In this document: one piece after another, positions 49,419 through 58,358 of the stretch | Numbering within the stretch: position 1 is the stretch's first letter | How the letters are laid out: each line of letters starts with the position of its first letter | NCBI RefSeq assembly: GCF_023028345.1 | Contig: NZ_CP095487.1 | Location: 1,426,001 to 1,490,000 of the forward strand | Direction: 5' to 3' | DNA length: 64,000 nt | From: Halorientalis marina | Lineage (GTDB): Archaea > Halobacteriota > Halobacteria > Halobacteriales > Haloarculaceae | Program-made: the position numbers and the translations under genes | Notes under the pieces: generated by a model | The model's input: only the letters and a program-made list of their open reading frames with translations | The model's database searches: none | Told to the model about the DNA's origin: nothing

Positions 49419-50546
49419 TCAGGCGCCCCGACGCAGCAACAGTGCTGCACAGACCAGCGCGAGTACCGCCGCGACGGGGCCGAACCCGGGGCCGTCCGCG
49501 GCGGATCCGGTTCCCCCGTAGGTCACGGGGGCCGTGGTGGTCGGCGCCGGCGTGGTCGTCGTGTCACCGACCGTTGTCGTCGTCGCGGTGCCGGGCGTGG
49601 GCGACTCAGTCGTCGGCACGTCGGTCGGTTCGGTCGTCGGACCCGCGGTCGTCGTGGCCGGTCCGTCGGTCGCCGTCTCGGTCCGGGGCTCGGCCGTGGT
49701 CGCCCGCGAGCGCGCGACGGTCAGCGTGGCGTTCGTGCGTGCAGTCGCGTCGGGCACGCTGAATCGGAACTCGTGAGTGCCGAACGGGACGGCCGAGGAG
49801 GGCCGCAGCGTCACCGTCTCGCTCCCGCCGGTCCGGAGTACCACCGCGTCCCCGCGCCGGTCGCGTTCGACGACGCGGTCACCGAACAGGGCCGCGAGTG
49901 CGTCGTCGTCGAGCGTGGGAGAGCGGACCCGCAGCCGGTACTCGCCGCGGTTGGACTCGAAAGTCAGGTCTTCCGCCGTGCCCCGCCGGACCCGCCCGTC
50001 CTCGAAGGCTACCGCGAGTTCCTGCTGGCTGACCTCCCACTGACTCTCCGGGACGACCCCGGAACCGATCGTGCCCTCGACCTGGCCGAGCCCCTCGCTG
50101 GCGCTCACCACGTCACCCTGGTAGACGACGACGAGTCGGCCGGTCGTCTCGGTGACGTTCAGGACCGCCAGCCCGTCCCGGGCGACGACGAACTGCGTCA
50201 CGAGACTGCCGACGCGCCCGTTCTCGACGCGCCGGAGCTCGAAGGTACGCTCCGATGGTGTCCCGCCGCTCACGTCCTCATCGATCTCGTTCTCGACGAC
50301 GGCCGTCCCGTTGAACAGCAGGCGCTGTCCCTGCCAGTAGTTGTTTCCGGCGGTGATCCGGGCGTCGAACCGGCGGCTGCTCTGGATGGCGTCGGACCCG
50401 GACGCGTTGGCGTCGGCGGTCCCCACGACCCCGGTGTCCTCGGCGGCGACGGGCGCTGTCCCGACGGCGACGAGGGCGACGACCGCAGCGATACCGACAC
50501 AGAGTCCGATCAGAACGGCTCCTCGAATCTGGGTCTCGTCCGGCAT
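49419..50546 (-). CDS. Secreted surface protein with PGF-CTERM-like anchor
   Basis: 375 residues. A signal peptide (helix about 11-30, GLCVGIAAVVALVAVGTAPV, cleavage near VAAED) is followed by a beta-rich extracellular domain of the haloarchaeal surface-glycoprotein type with possible N-glycosylation sites (for example NVTETT, NATLTV). A Thr/Pro-rich stretch (about 275-345) and a C-terminal PGF-like tail (DGPGFGPVAAVLALVCAALL, then RRGA) complete the sequence. The tail matches archaeosortase A substrates, which are processed and lipid-anchored. A separate acceptor or enzyme role is not apparent. Confidence 0.8.
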   Translation of the reverse strand: MPDETQIRGAVLIGLCVGIAAVVALVAVGTAPVAAEDTGVVGTADANASGSDAIQSSRRFDARITAGNNYWQGQRLLFNGTAVVENEIDEDVSGGTPSERTFELRRVENGRVGSLVTQFVVARDGLAVLNVTETTGRLVVVYQGDVVSASEGLGQVEGTIGSGVVPESQWEVSQQELAVAFEDGRVRRGTAEDLTFESNRGEYRLRVRSPTLDDDALAALFGDRVVERDRRGDAVVLRTGGSETVTLRPSSAVPFGTHEFRFSVPDATARTNATLTVARSRATTAEPRTETATDGPATTTAGPTTEPTDVPTTESPTPGTATTTTVGDTTTTPAPTTTAPVTYGGTGSAADGPGFGPVAAVLALVCAALLLRRGA

Positions 50547-50622
50547 ACGAGCTTCTGACAGCGGTCCGATGATAAATCATCTGCCCTCCGCCGGAGCCGG
50601 CGCGTGAACCGACGGCCTGACC

Positions 50623-51789
50623 TCAGGGCCGTTCGAGGATGTTCACACAGGAGACCGCGCCGGTGGCGTTCCGGCCGATGCCGATGTTGTGTTGCAGGCC
50701 GACCTGCGGGTCGTCGACCTGTACGTCGCCGGCCTCGCCACGCAGTTGCTCGAAGATCTCGGCGATCTGGGCGACGCCGGTCGCGCCGATGGGGTGGCCC
50801 TTCGACAGCAGGCCGCCGGAGGGGTTCACCGGCTGGTCGCCGTCGAGGTGTGGCTTGCCGTCGTCGACGAACTGGCCGCCCTTGCCCTCCTCACAGAAGC
50901 CGAGGTCCTCGTAGGTGATCAGCTCCGTGATGGAGAAGCAGTCGTGGACTTCCGCCACGTCGATGTCGCCGGGGCCGTAGCCCGACCGCTCGTAGGCCTG
51001 ACTGGAGGCCTGGCGCGTGGCGGGGAAGTTCGTCAGCGCCGCCTCGTTGCCGCGCTGGAAGGTGTCCGAGGCGAGCCCGTAGCCCGCGACACGGATCGGG
51101 TCCTCCGTGAACTCGTGGGCGCGGTCCTCGCTGGTGACCAGCACCGCACACGCCCCGTCGGTGACGGGACAGCAATCGTAGAGATTGAGCGGGTAGCTCA
51201 CCGTCGGCGAGTTCTTCACGTCCTCGACCGAGCACTCGAACTGCTGGTGGGCATGGGGATACTTCGTCCCGTTCTCGTGGTTCTTGACGCTGATCTCGGC
51301 GATCTGCTCGCGCGTGGTCTCGTACTGGTCCATGTGCCGGGTGGCGCGCATCCCGAAGTAGGCGGGCATGGTCACGCCGCGCCCGCGCCAGAGCCGTTCG
51401 AGGGCGGCGCTGGCGATGAGGCCCTCGGTGGAGTCGGTCATCTTCTCGGCGCCGATGACCAGCGCCACTTCGGCGTCGCCGGCCTTGACCGCCTGGACGG
51501 CGTTGCGGAAGGCGTCGCTACCCGTGGCACAGGCGTTCTCGACGCGCGTGATGGGCGTCTCGAACAGTCCGGTGGCGTGAGCGACCGACGCACCCGACGA
51601 CCCCTCGTTGGCGATGTCGATGGTGCCGTACCACGCGGCGTCGATGTCCGACGGCTCCGCGCCCTTGTCGACGTTCTCCAGCAGGGCGAGGTACGCCTCC
51701 TCCAGCAGGTCGTCGAAGGACTGCTCTTTCAGTTCGCCGAAATCGATCATTCCCGCGCCGACGACGTGTGGGCTCGTCACGCGAGCCAC
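50623..51789 (-). CDS. Thiolase (SCPx/acetyl-CoA acetyltransferase-like)
   Basis: 388-residue thiolase-fold enzyme. Catalytic Cys87 (ENACATGSDAF), His282 (EVHDCFSITEL), His332 (SKGHPIGATG) and Cys381 (AVSCVNIL) are all present, as in SCPx-like archaeal thiolases. It would cleave 3-oxoacyl-CoA or condense acetyl-CoA. It is the last gene of a minus-strand unit with the Zn-ribbon OB-fold and the ketosynthase-fold genes, an arrangement in which archaeal thiolase, DUF35 and HMG-CoA-synthase-type proteins form one complex that couples thiolysis to the next step. Confidence 0.87.
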   Translation of the reverse strand: MARVTSPHVVGAGMIDFGELKEQSFDDLLEEAYLALLENVDKGAEPSDIDAAWYGTIDIANEGSSGASVAHATGLFETPITRVENACATGSDAFRNAVQAVKAGDAEVALVIGAEKMTDSTEGLIASAALERLWRGRGVTMPAYFGMRATRHMDQYETTREQIAEISVKNHENGTKYPHAHQQFECSVEDVKNSPTVSYPLNLYDCCPVTDGACAVLVTSEDRAHEFTEDPIRVAGYGLASDTFQRGNEAALTNFPATRQASSQAYERSGYGPGDIDVAEVHDCFSITELITYEDLGFCEEGKGGQFVDDGKPHLDGDQPVNPSGGLLSKGHPIGATGVAQIAEIFEQLRGEAGDVQVDDPQVGLQHNIGIGRNATGAVSCVNILERP

Positions 51790-51835
51790 CTCCGGTGGCG
51801 AGTGTGACCAGACCAGTGCTTCGCTCTGGGCGTGC

Positions 51836-52255
51836 TCATGCTTTGTCCTCCCGTGGGACCGCGAATTTGAAGGAGTTTATCGGCCGTTCACCGTCGCTGA
51901 AGATCTCGCGGAAGCGCGCCTCGACCTCGGTGCCGACCTCGATCTCCTCCAGGTCGGTCTCGGTCAGCAGGCCGTAGGCGCGGGCCGGTTCGCCCGAGCC
52001 GTCGGTCTGCGGGATGTCGAGGATGGCGACCGGCTGTGGCGTCTCGATGTCGTCCGGCAGATACTCCTGGACGACGAAGGTCTGAATCTCGCCGCGCTCG
52101 GCGAGGTCGACCTCTTCCATGTCGGCTGGCGCGTCGCCGCAGCGCTTGCAGATGCGCTTCTCCTCGGGGAAGGACACCCAGCCACAGTCCTGGCACTCGA
52201 AGCCGACGAGGTGCTGGTCCTGTCGCTTCGTGCGCTCGTAGCGCGGACCGCTCAT
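51836..52255 (-). CDS. Zn-ribbon/OB-fold (DUF35) thiolase-partner protein
   Basis: 139 residues. A rubredoxin-like Zn ribbon has Cys21, Cys24, Cys36 and Cys39 (FECQDCGWVSF and ICKRCG) and is followed by the OB-fold part (GEIQTFVVQEYLPDD and later GLLTETDLEEIEVGTEVEAR). DUF35 proteins bridge thiolase and HMG-CoA synthase in archaea and help channel the CoA arm. It lies between those two partner genes here, overlapping the upstream one by four bases. Confidence 0.87.
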   Translation of the reverse strand: MSGPRYERTKRQDQHLVGFECQDCGWVSFPEEKRICKRCGDAPADMEEVDLAERGEIQTFVVQEYLPDDIETPQPVAILDIPQTDGSGEPARAYGLLTETDLEEIEVGTEVEARFREIFSDGERPINSFKFAVPREDKA

Positions 52256-53265
52256 GGCGTCTTCACCCCCTCGTACTCCACGGGTTCGCGGTATTCGAGG
52301 TGCTTGGCGTAGGTGACCTCCTCCTTGGCGTCGAGGTAGGTCTCGACGGTCCGAGCGCCGTCGCCGCCGACGCCGGCCTCGGTGGCGAGCGCGACGGCGT
52401 CCGCGCCGCCCGCACCGTAGGCGACGACGAGTGCGGTCTCGTCGGGGTCTGCGGTTTCGAGCAGGTGGGCCGTATCGAGCAGGGCGGTCGCCGCGCCGGC
52501 GTAGCCGACTCGGTCGAACGTCGAGACGTGGTTCACGTCGGGGAACTCGCGGAGCGCGCCCGAGGCCATCCGCGAGTCGTGGACGCCGACGACCGCGCGG
52601 TCCGGCAGGCCGTCGGCGTCGGCCAGCGCGCGCTCGCTGGCTGGCTCGACGGCCGCGCCGAAGCCGTGTTCGCCCTCGAACTTGCCGTCGCCGGCGACCG
52701 CGGGCTCGCCGTGCTCGCGATGGCGTTCGACGAAGCCGGTCGTCTCCTGGCCGACGCCCTGGACCGTCGCGGCGGGGTCGTCGGCGTCGGCCCGGAGGAC
52801 GAGCGCGCCGGCACCCGCGCCGGCGGTCGCCTCTTCGTCGTGACCGGGTTCGGCTGGCATCACGTCCGCGCCGACGACGAGCGCGTCGCCGTCGGTCGCC
52901 TCGACGTACTCGATGGCGGTCACGAGCGCGTCCGTGGCCGCGCGCGGGGTCCCGCGGAAGTCGCCGGTGCGGACGTCGCCGGTCGCCTCGACGCGGTAGC
53001 CGACGTGCGCGGCGATGCCGTGTTCCGCGAAGGGGTCGGTGACGCTCGCGGCGAAGACGGCGTCGAGATCGGCGCCCGCCACGTCCGCCCGGGCGAGCGC
53101 GTTCTCGGCGGCCTCACAGGCCATCGTTACGTGATTCTCGTCGCGCGCGGGGACGGCGCTCTCGCCGCTCCCGCGGCCGTCGTGCTGGGCCGCGACCGCC
53201 GCCCTGTCGATGCGGTACAGCGGGACGTACCCGCCCGCACCGTCGATTACGACCATCGACGACAC
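52252..53265 (-). CDS. Ketoacyl-synthase-III/HMG-CoA-synthase-fold protein lacking the catalytic Cys
   Basis: 337-residue thiolase-superfamily protein. The fold is clear (MVVIDGAGGYVPLYRIDRAA, HVGYRVEATGD, DALVVGADVMPAEPG, VSTFDRVGYAGAATALLDTA). The only cysteine is Cys50 (MACEAA), and the position of the active-site Cys (around residue 103) reads TGDFRGTPRAATD. It is therefore probably a non-catalytic scaffold for the thiolase and DUF35 proteins, rather than an active HMG-CoA synthase. It is first in the three-gene minus-strand unit. The start could be Met4. Divergent from the HAD-crotonase fusion gene. Confidence 0.72.
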   Translation of the reverse strand: MSSMVVIDGAGGYVPLYRIDRAAVAAQHDGRGSGESAVPARDENHVTMACEAAENALARADVAGADLDAVFAASVTDPFAEHGIAAHVGYRVEATGDVRTGDFRGTPRAATDALVTAIEYVEATDGDALVVGADVMPAEPGHDEEATAGAGAGALVLRADADDPAATVQGVGQETTGFVERHREHGEPAVAGDGKFEGEHGFGAAVEPASERALADADGLPDRAVVGVHDSRMASGALREFPDVNHVSTFDRVGYAGAATALLDTAHLLETADPDETALVVAYGAGGADAVALATEAGVGGDGARTVETYLDAKEEVTYAKHLEYREPVEYEGVKTP

Positions 53266-53420
53266 CTCCGTCCGTTCCTCGTGGGGTGGCTCGACATACC
53301 ATTAACGGTGTGGGAGTTACAGGGTGTAATATCTACCGATGGAAGAGATGAATGCCAGCAGAGATACACCTGTAACGGCTCTCCGGTGGAATTATACCGA
53401 TTGCGGACGCAGGCGCGTCC

Positions 53421-55379
53421 ATGTCAGTCGAAGACATCGACCGAGTGGCAGTACTCGGTGCCGGCAGCATGGGTCACGGTATCACCGAAGTCATCGCCCT
53501 CGGGGGCTACGACGTGGTGATGCGTGACATCGAGCAGGAGATCGTCGACGAGGGCTACGAGGACATCGAGTGGAGCCTCCAGAAACTCTCGGAGAAGGGA
53601 CTCGTCGACCAGGACCCCGACGAGGTCATGAGCCGCATCGACACCGAGGTCGACCTCGAAACCGCCGTCGAGGATGTCGACCTCGTCGTCGAGGCCGCGC
53701 CCGAGAACCTCGAACTCAAACACGACATCTACGAGGACCTCGACGAGATGGCGCCCGACGACGCCATCCTCGCGACGAACACCTCCTCGCTGCCCATCAC
53801 GGACATCGCGGAGGCGACGACCCGCCCCGAGCAGGTCGTCGGCACCCACTACTTCAATCCGCCGGTGAAGATGGACCTCGTCGAGGTCATCTACGGCGAG
53901 GAGACCAGCGACGAGACCGCCGAGACCGCCTACGAGTTCATCGAGTCCATCGACAAGACGCCCATCTACGTCAAGAAAGACGTGCGCGGGTTCGTCGTCA
54001 ACTCCGTACTCGGTCCCTTCGGCGACGAGGCCGCCTGGATGGTCAGCGGCGACGAAGCGACGGTCAAGGAGGCCGACGCCACGATGGTCCACGAGCGCGG
54101 CTACCCGATGGGACCGTTCGAACTGGGCGACATGACCGGTATCGACATCGGCTACTCCGTCCGGAAGGAGGCCGGCGACCCCATCCCGCCCATCGTCCAG
54201 GAGAAGGTCGACGCAGACGAACTCGGGCGGAAGACCGGCAAGGGCTACTACGACTACGAGGACGGTGACGGTCCGGATTACGGCCCGGACGACGTCTCCG
54301 AGGACTTCGACTGGCTCCGCATCGAGGCCCGGATGGTCAACGAGGCCGCCAAACTCATCGGCAACGACGTGGCGACGCCCGACGCTATCGACACCGGGAT
54401 GCGCCTCGGCGCCGGCTTCCCCGAGGGCCCGTGTCGCCGCGCGGACAAGATCGGGCTCGACCGAATCCTGGACAAACTGGAGACACACTACGAGCAGACC
54501 GAGGCGGAGCGCTACGACCCGGCGGACTACCTCGTCGAACTCGTCAACGGCGGCCACACCGGCGAGGACGCCGGCCAGGGCTTCTACGAGTACGGCGGCG
54601 AGGACGGCGACCGCGAGTACCGCACCCTGAACGTCCTCCGCGAGGACGAGGTGCTCGCCATCGAACTCGACCGTCCCGAGCGCATGAACGCGCTCAACGA
54701 GGACCTGATGGACGAGATCGAGCACGTCCTGGAAACGGCGGACCTCGACACCGTCCGCTGTGTCACCTTCGAGGGCGCGGGCGACCGCGCGTTCTCCGCC
54801 GGCGCGGACATCGGCGGCTTCGCCAACACCGAGCCGTGGCAGGCCGGGACCGTCACCTCGATGTTCGAGACGGTCAACGACTTCCCGCGGCCGACCATCG
54901 CCAAGATCGACGGCTTCTGTCTGGGCGGCGGCCACGAACTCGCGCTGGCCTGTGATATGCGCATCGCCACGACCGAGTCGCAGTTCGGCTTCCCCGAGAT
55001 CTCGCTCGGCCTCCTGCCCGGCGGCGGCGGCACGCAGCGCACGATGCGGATGATCGGCGAGGCCCGCGCGAAGGAACTCGTCTTCCGCGGCGAGCGCATC
55101 AGCGCCGAGAAAGCCGAAGACTGGGGGCTCATCAACCGCGCCGTCGACGGCGACGAGTTCGACGACGTCTGTGCGGAGTTCGTCGAGGACTGCGTCGAGG
55201 GCCCGCCGATCGCGCTCGATTTCGCCAAGAAGGTGATGAACCGCGGCGAGGACGCGAGCCTCGAAGCCGCGCTCACGATGGAGAGTCAGAGTTTCGGCCT
55301 CCTGATGAGCACCGAAGACGTGCTGGAAGGCACGACGGCGTTCATGGAGGACCGCGACCCCGAGTTCGAGGGCAAATAG
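53421..55379 (+). CDS. 3-Hydroxyacyl-CoA dehydrogenase / enoyl-CoA hydratase fusion
   Basis: 652-residue bifunctional beta-oxidation enzyme. Residues 1-390 form the dehydrogenase: NAD motif VAVLGAGSMGHGITEVIALG, ATNTSSLPITDIAEATTRPE, GTHYFNPPVKMDLVEVI and FVVNSVLGPFGDEAAWM. Residues 400-652 form the crotonase half with RPERMNALNEDLMDEIE, FSAGADIGGFANT, CLGGGHELALACDM and GFPEISLGLLPGGGGTQRTM. The order is the reverse of FadB/FadJ, as in several archaeal and actinobacterial proteins. It is first in an operon with the thioesterase and MaoC genes, directly abutting the next start. Confidence 0.92.
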   Translation: MSVEDIDRVAVLGAGSMGHGITEVIALGGYDVVMRDIEQEIVDEGYEDIEWSLQKLSEKGLVDQDPDEVMSRIDTEVDLETAVEDVDLVVEAAPENLELKHDIYEDLDEMAPDDAILATNTSSLPITDIAEATTRPEQVVGTHYFNPPVKMDLVEVIYGEETSDETAETAYEFIESIDKTPIYVKKDVRGFVVNSVLGPFGDEAAWMVSGDEATVKEADATMVHERGYPMGPFELGDMTGIDIGYSVRKEAGDPIPPIVQEKVDADELGRKTGKGYYDYEDGDGPDYGPDDVSEDFDWLRIEARMVNEAAKLIGNDVATPDAIDTGMRLGAGFPEGPCRRADKIGLDRILDKLETHYEQTEAERYDPADYLVELVNGGHTGEDAGQGFYEYGGEDGDREYRTLNVLREDEVLAIELDRPERMNALNEDLMDEIEHVLETADLDTVRCVTFEGAGDRAFSAGADIGGFANTEPWQAGTVTSMFETVNDFPRPTIAKIDGFCLGGGHELALACDMRIATTESQFGFPEISLGLLPGGGGTQRTMRMIGEARAKELVFRGERISAEKAEDWGLINRAVDGDEFDDVCAEFVEDCVEGPPIALDFAKKVMNRGEDASLEAALTMESQSFGLLMSTEDVLEGTTAFMEDRDPEFEGK

Positions 55380-55883
55380 ATGAGCGACGGCGCGGGCGAC
55401 GACACGACCGCCGACGCCGAGGACGGGGACGCCCCGATCCACATCGAGGAGCCCCTGAGCGTCGAGGACGCCTCGCAGGTCATCGAGAAGCACGGCTTCC
55501 TCTCGTGGCTCGGGGTCTCCCTCGAGGAACTGGAGGACGGGCGTGCGGTCATGACCCTGCCGTACCAGGAGAAACTCACCAACTGGGTGACGGGCACCGT
55601 CCACGGCGGCGTGACGGCGACGCTGATCGACACGTGTAGCGCCTTCGCCCTGCGGACCCGTCTGGACGACCCGATGAACACGACGCTGGCGACGACCGAC
55701 CTGGACGTGAAGTACGTCCGGCCCGCGACCGGCGACCTCCACGTCGAGGCCGAGGTCATCCGCGCGGGCACCTCGACCGGCGTCACCCGGGTCACCGTCC
55801 TGGGGACCGACCCCGATGGCGAGACGAAAGAGGTCGCCATCGGCGCGACGACCTACCGACTGTTCACGGATTCGAGCCTATGA
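55380..55883 (+). CDS. PaaI-type hotdog thioesterase
   Basis: 167-residue hotdog-fold acyl-CoA thioesterase. The signature TGTVHGGVTATLIDTCSAFA contains the HGG motif and Asp of the PaaI group, and residues 1-35 are a disordered acidic start. It hydrolyses acyl-CoA, perhaps to rescue dead-end intermediates of the degradation pathway. Its ATG follows the fusion gene's stop without a gap, and its stop overlaps the next ATG by four bases, so all three are translationally coupled. Confidence 0.82.
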   Translation: MSDGAGDDTTADAEDGDAPIHIEEPLSVEDASQVIEKHGFLSWLGVSLEELEDGRAVMTLPYQEKLTNWVTGTVHGGVTATLIDTCSAFALRTRLDDPMNTTLATTDLDVKYVRPATGDLHVEAEVIRAGTSTGVTRVTVLGTDPDGETKEVAIGATTYRLFTDSSL

Positions 55884-56323
55884 GTTACTTCGAGACCATC
55901 GACGTAGGAGAGGAGACGCGCACCGAGAACCGAACCATCACCGAGGCCGACGTGGTCAATTTCGCCGGCGTCTCCGGCGACTTCAACCACCTCCACATGG
56001 ACGAAGAGCGCATGTCGGAGTCGGGCTTCGGCGAACGCATCGCCCACGGGATGCTCGTCTTCTCGGTCGCCACGGGCCTGCTCTGGCAGTCACGGAGCGA
56101 GGAGGAACGCGAGGCGGTCGTCGCCTTCTACGGCATCAACGACCTGCGCTTCCGTCAGCCGGTCTTCATCGGCGACACCGTCCACGTCGAGACCGAGGTG
56201 ACCGAGACGCGCGAGAAGCCGGACCACCCCATCGCCAGCGGTGTCGTCCACCTCGAGGCCGAGATCAAGAACCAGCACGACGAGGTCGTCATCTCGTGTG
56301 AGTTCCTGTCGCTGATGAAGTAG
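55880..56323 (+). CDS. MaoC-type (R)-enoyl-CoA hydratase
   Basis: 147-residue hotdog MaoC dehydratase. The active-site motif is VNFAGVSGDFNHLHMDEERM followed by FGERIAHGMLVFSVATGLLW, matching the catalytic Asp/His dyad of R-specific enoyl-CoA hydratases. It hydrates 2-enoyl-CoA and may handle the opposite stereochemistry to the crotonase domain. Last gene of the plus-strand operon; ends two bases before the convergent small coiled-coil gene. Confidence 0.83.
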   Translation: MSYFETIDVGEETRTENRTITEADVVNFAGVSGDFNHLHMDEERMSESGFGERIAHGMLVFSVATGLLWQSRSEEEREAVVAFYGINDLRFRQPVFIGDTVHVETEVTETREKPDHPIASGVVHLEAEIKNQHDEVVISCEFLSLMK

Positions 56324-56324
56324 C

Positions 56325-56675
56325 TCAGAGCCGGAAATCCTCGTCGACCGTCCCCTCCACCGTCGCGACCGCTTCCTCGATCTCGTCGTCGTCCGAGCCG
56401 TTGGTCACCGCGAGCAGTTCGTCGATCTGCGCTCGCACCGAGCCGCCGTTCGTGCGCTCGTCGGGCTCCGCTTCGACGCGTTCCTCCAGTTCCACCAGCC
56501 GCGATTCGACGTGCTCCAGCCTGCGGCCCAGTTCCGCGGCCTCGGTCACGAGGACGCCCCGGTGTTCGATGAGCCAGCGCACGTACGGCTCCGACCCCTG
56601 GAACTCGAACTCCGCGGCCTCCTCGGAGAGTTCCTGTACCGTCTCCTCTTCGAGGTCGACCTCGACGGTCACCAT
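56325..56675 (-). CDS. RHH-like / coiled-coil acidic protein
   Basis: 116 residues. The N-terminal 40 (MVTVEVDLEEETVQELSEEA to YVRWLIEHRGVL) fit a ribbon-helix-helix-like strand-helix-helix. Residues 48-75 (ELGRRLEHVESRLVELEERV) form a heptad-containing coiled coil, and the rest is acidic. The start at 56675 is preferred because a T-rich box at 56702-56708 lies about 28 bases upstream; a longer Arg-rich extension exists. Probably a small regulator or DNA-binding protein; no specific function known. Confidence 0.6.
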   Translation of the reverse strand: MVTVEVDLEEETVQELSEEAAEFEFQGSEPYVRWLIEHRGVLVTEAAELGRRLEHVESRLVELEERVEAEPDERTNGGSVRAQIDELLAVTNGSDDDEIEEAVATVEGTVDEDFRL

Positions 56676-56816
56676 ATTGGTGTAAGTTAGCATTCGACAG
56701 GAAAAAGGCCTGTGCCTCGTACACCCGGTGTTCCACCGCGCCACTGCCCGCCGGGAGTCTCGGCTCCCGGCTCGCCGGTGCGTGCCGGCAGTCCGGGACC
56801 CTCCCGTCGCCGGCCG

Positions 56817-57380
56817 TCAGTCCTCCTGTTCGTGGAGCGTCTCCAGGATTTCCGGGTCGGTCCGGAACTTCAGGACGTTGTGAACCACGGAGTTGCGGAT
56901 GTTCTGGACGATCCGGCCGTGTTCCTTGTAGAAGTCGTGAATCCACTTCGACTCGGAGACGCGGTCGGGAAACATCATGACGGACTTCCACTGGTACTCA
57001 CCGTCGGAGAGGAAGTACATCAGCGTGTTCGGCGAGTCACGGATCGCCTCCATCGCCTCGCGCCAGTGCTCGTCGAAGTGTTCCGGGTTGATCTTGAACT
57101 CGAACATCCCGAAAATGAAGTACTCCTCGTTGGGGATGATGGCCTCGCGGAAGACGCCCTCCTCGCGCATCCCGCGGATCGACTCGCTGACCGTGACGTG
57201 TGAGACCTCGATGCCGTGTTCGTCCTCCAGGATACGCGCCAGGTCCCGTGAGGAGAGCTGTGGGTCCCGCGAGAGCTCCCGCAGGATGAGTACGTCCCGT
57301 TCCTTGAACTCCCAGTCCGGTGCTTCGTCTCGCATTATCATTTCCCCCTCGTAGTCGTCCGTGCCCAAATCATCGCTCAC
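56817..57380 (-). CDS. Lrp-like winged-helix transcriptional regulator
   Basis: 187 residues. An N-terminal winged helix (about 28-80, WEFKERDVLILRELSRDPQL, then SSRDLARILEDEHGIEVSHV, then TVSESIRGMREEG) is followed by a 100-residue ligand/dimerisation domain (EEYFIFGMFEFKINPEHFDE, then HWREAMEAIRDSPNTLMYFL) resembling Lrp-type sensors. It overlaps the upstream hydrolase gene by four bases and so is translationally coupled to it. It may control the acyl-CoA degradation genes on both sides. A shorter start at Met14 or Met16 is possible. Confidence 0.78.
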   Translation of the reverse strand: MSDDLGTDDYEGEMIMRDEAPDWEFKERDVLILRELSRDPQLSSRDLARILEDEHGIEVSHVTVSESIRGMREEGVFREAIIPNEEYFIFGMFEFKINPEHFDEHWREAMEAIRDSPNTLMYFLSDGEYQWKSVMMFPDRVSESKWIHDFYKEHGRIVQNIRNSVVHNVLKFRTDPEILETLHEQED

Positions 57381-58213
57381 TGTCCTACGAACTCCTTGAC
57401 TTCGGTCGCGTAGCGGTTCGGGCGGTCCTCGACGACCCAGTGGTAGGCGTCGAGTTCGACGACCTCGCCGTCGAGGTCCTCGGCCAGTCGCTCGCCGTAC
57501 TCGAGGGGCTGGAACGTGTCGTCAGCGCCCCAGAGACAGAGCAGGTCCGCCGTGATCGCGTCGTAGTCGATCTCCGTCGTGTGGTTCGTGTTCGTCGAGA
57601 CCGCGTTCCTGCTGAGGGAGGTGCGCCCCTCCTCGGTCGTCCACTGCTGGGTCATCCCCTCGACGAACTCGGGGTCGGCCTCGTCGGCGTAGACGCCCTC
57701 GGAGAACGCGCCGCCGACCTGCTCTTCGAGCGTGTCGAGCGGCATCTCGGTCGTCCGGGGCAGGCCGAGGTTCGTGATGAACTCCACCGGCCAGGAGTCG
57801 TAACAGACCGCGTTCGACATCACGAGGTTCTCGACGGCGTCGGGTTCGTGGGCGGCGTACCGCACCGCCACGCCCCCGCCGATGTCGTGGGCGACGAGCG
57901 AGAACGAGTCGACGCCCAGTTGGCCGAGCAGGTCCGCGAGCATCTGCTCCTGTGCCCGCACCGACCGGTCGAACCCGTCCTGCATCGCCGAGTTCCCGTA
58001 GCCGACCAGGTCAGGCGCGATGACCCTGAAGTCGTCCTCCAGGGCGGGCGCCACGTCCCGCCAGAGGAACGACCACGTCGGGATGCCGTGCAGAAGGACG
58101 ACGGGATGTCCCTCGCCCTCGTCGCGGTACGCGACCGTCAGGTCGTGCCCGTCGACGGTGACGGTCGTCTCCTGCTGGTCCGTGCTCCACGCCTCGTGGT
58201 TCACGGGCGACAC
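57377..58213 (-). CDS. Alpha/beta hydrolase
   Basis: 278 residues of the epoxide-hydrolase/dehalogenase-type alpha/beta hydrolases. Nucleophile Asp110 is in LVAHDIGGGVAV, the oxyanion motif is LLHGIPTWSFLWRD, an acid candidate is in LWGADDTFQP and the His is in DAYHWVVEDRP. Unlike the dehalogenase-like protein at 22.7 kb, the residue after the nucleophile is Ile, not Trp, so a haloalkane dehalogenase is less likely; epoxide, ester or C-C hydrolysis are options. Coupled to the regulator gene behind it. Confidence 0.8.
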   Translation of the reverse strand: MSPVNHEAWSTDQQETTVTVDGHDLTVAYRDEGEGHPVVLLHGIPTWSFLWRDVAPALEDDFRVIAPDLVGYGNSAMQDGFDRSVRAQEQMLADLLGQLGVDSFSLVAHDIGGGVAVRYAAHEPDAVENLVMSNAVCYDSWPVEFITNLGLPRTTEMPLDTLEEQVGGAFSEGVYADEADPEFVEGMTQQWTTEEGRTSLSRNAVSTNTNHTTEIDYDAITADLLCLWGADDTFQPLEYGERLAEDLDGEVVELDAYHWVVEDRPNRYATEVKEFVGQ

Positions 58214-58358
58214 CTCCGGCTCGCCCGTAGATTCGTCGTTCGTGGCCGTTGTGACCGAATACGGACACGTGACTGACCTACCATAGCGCGGCCTTCAGTT
58301 TCCAATGCAAAATAAGTTTGCCCCCACTGGCAACAGCGTTAACAGGTCTGTCGCCGAC

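Noticed and set aside
53424-55742. Minus-strand open frame of 772 codons opposite the HAD-crotonase fusion
   Set aside because: Composition and lack of motifs indicate a shadow frame.
57377-58213. Second haloalkane dehalogenase
   Set aside because: The nucleophile is followed by Ile instead of the halide-binding Trp, so only a general alpha/beta hydrolase call is supported.
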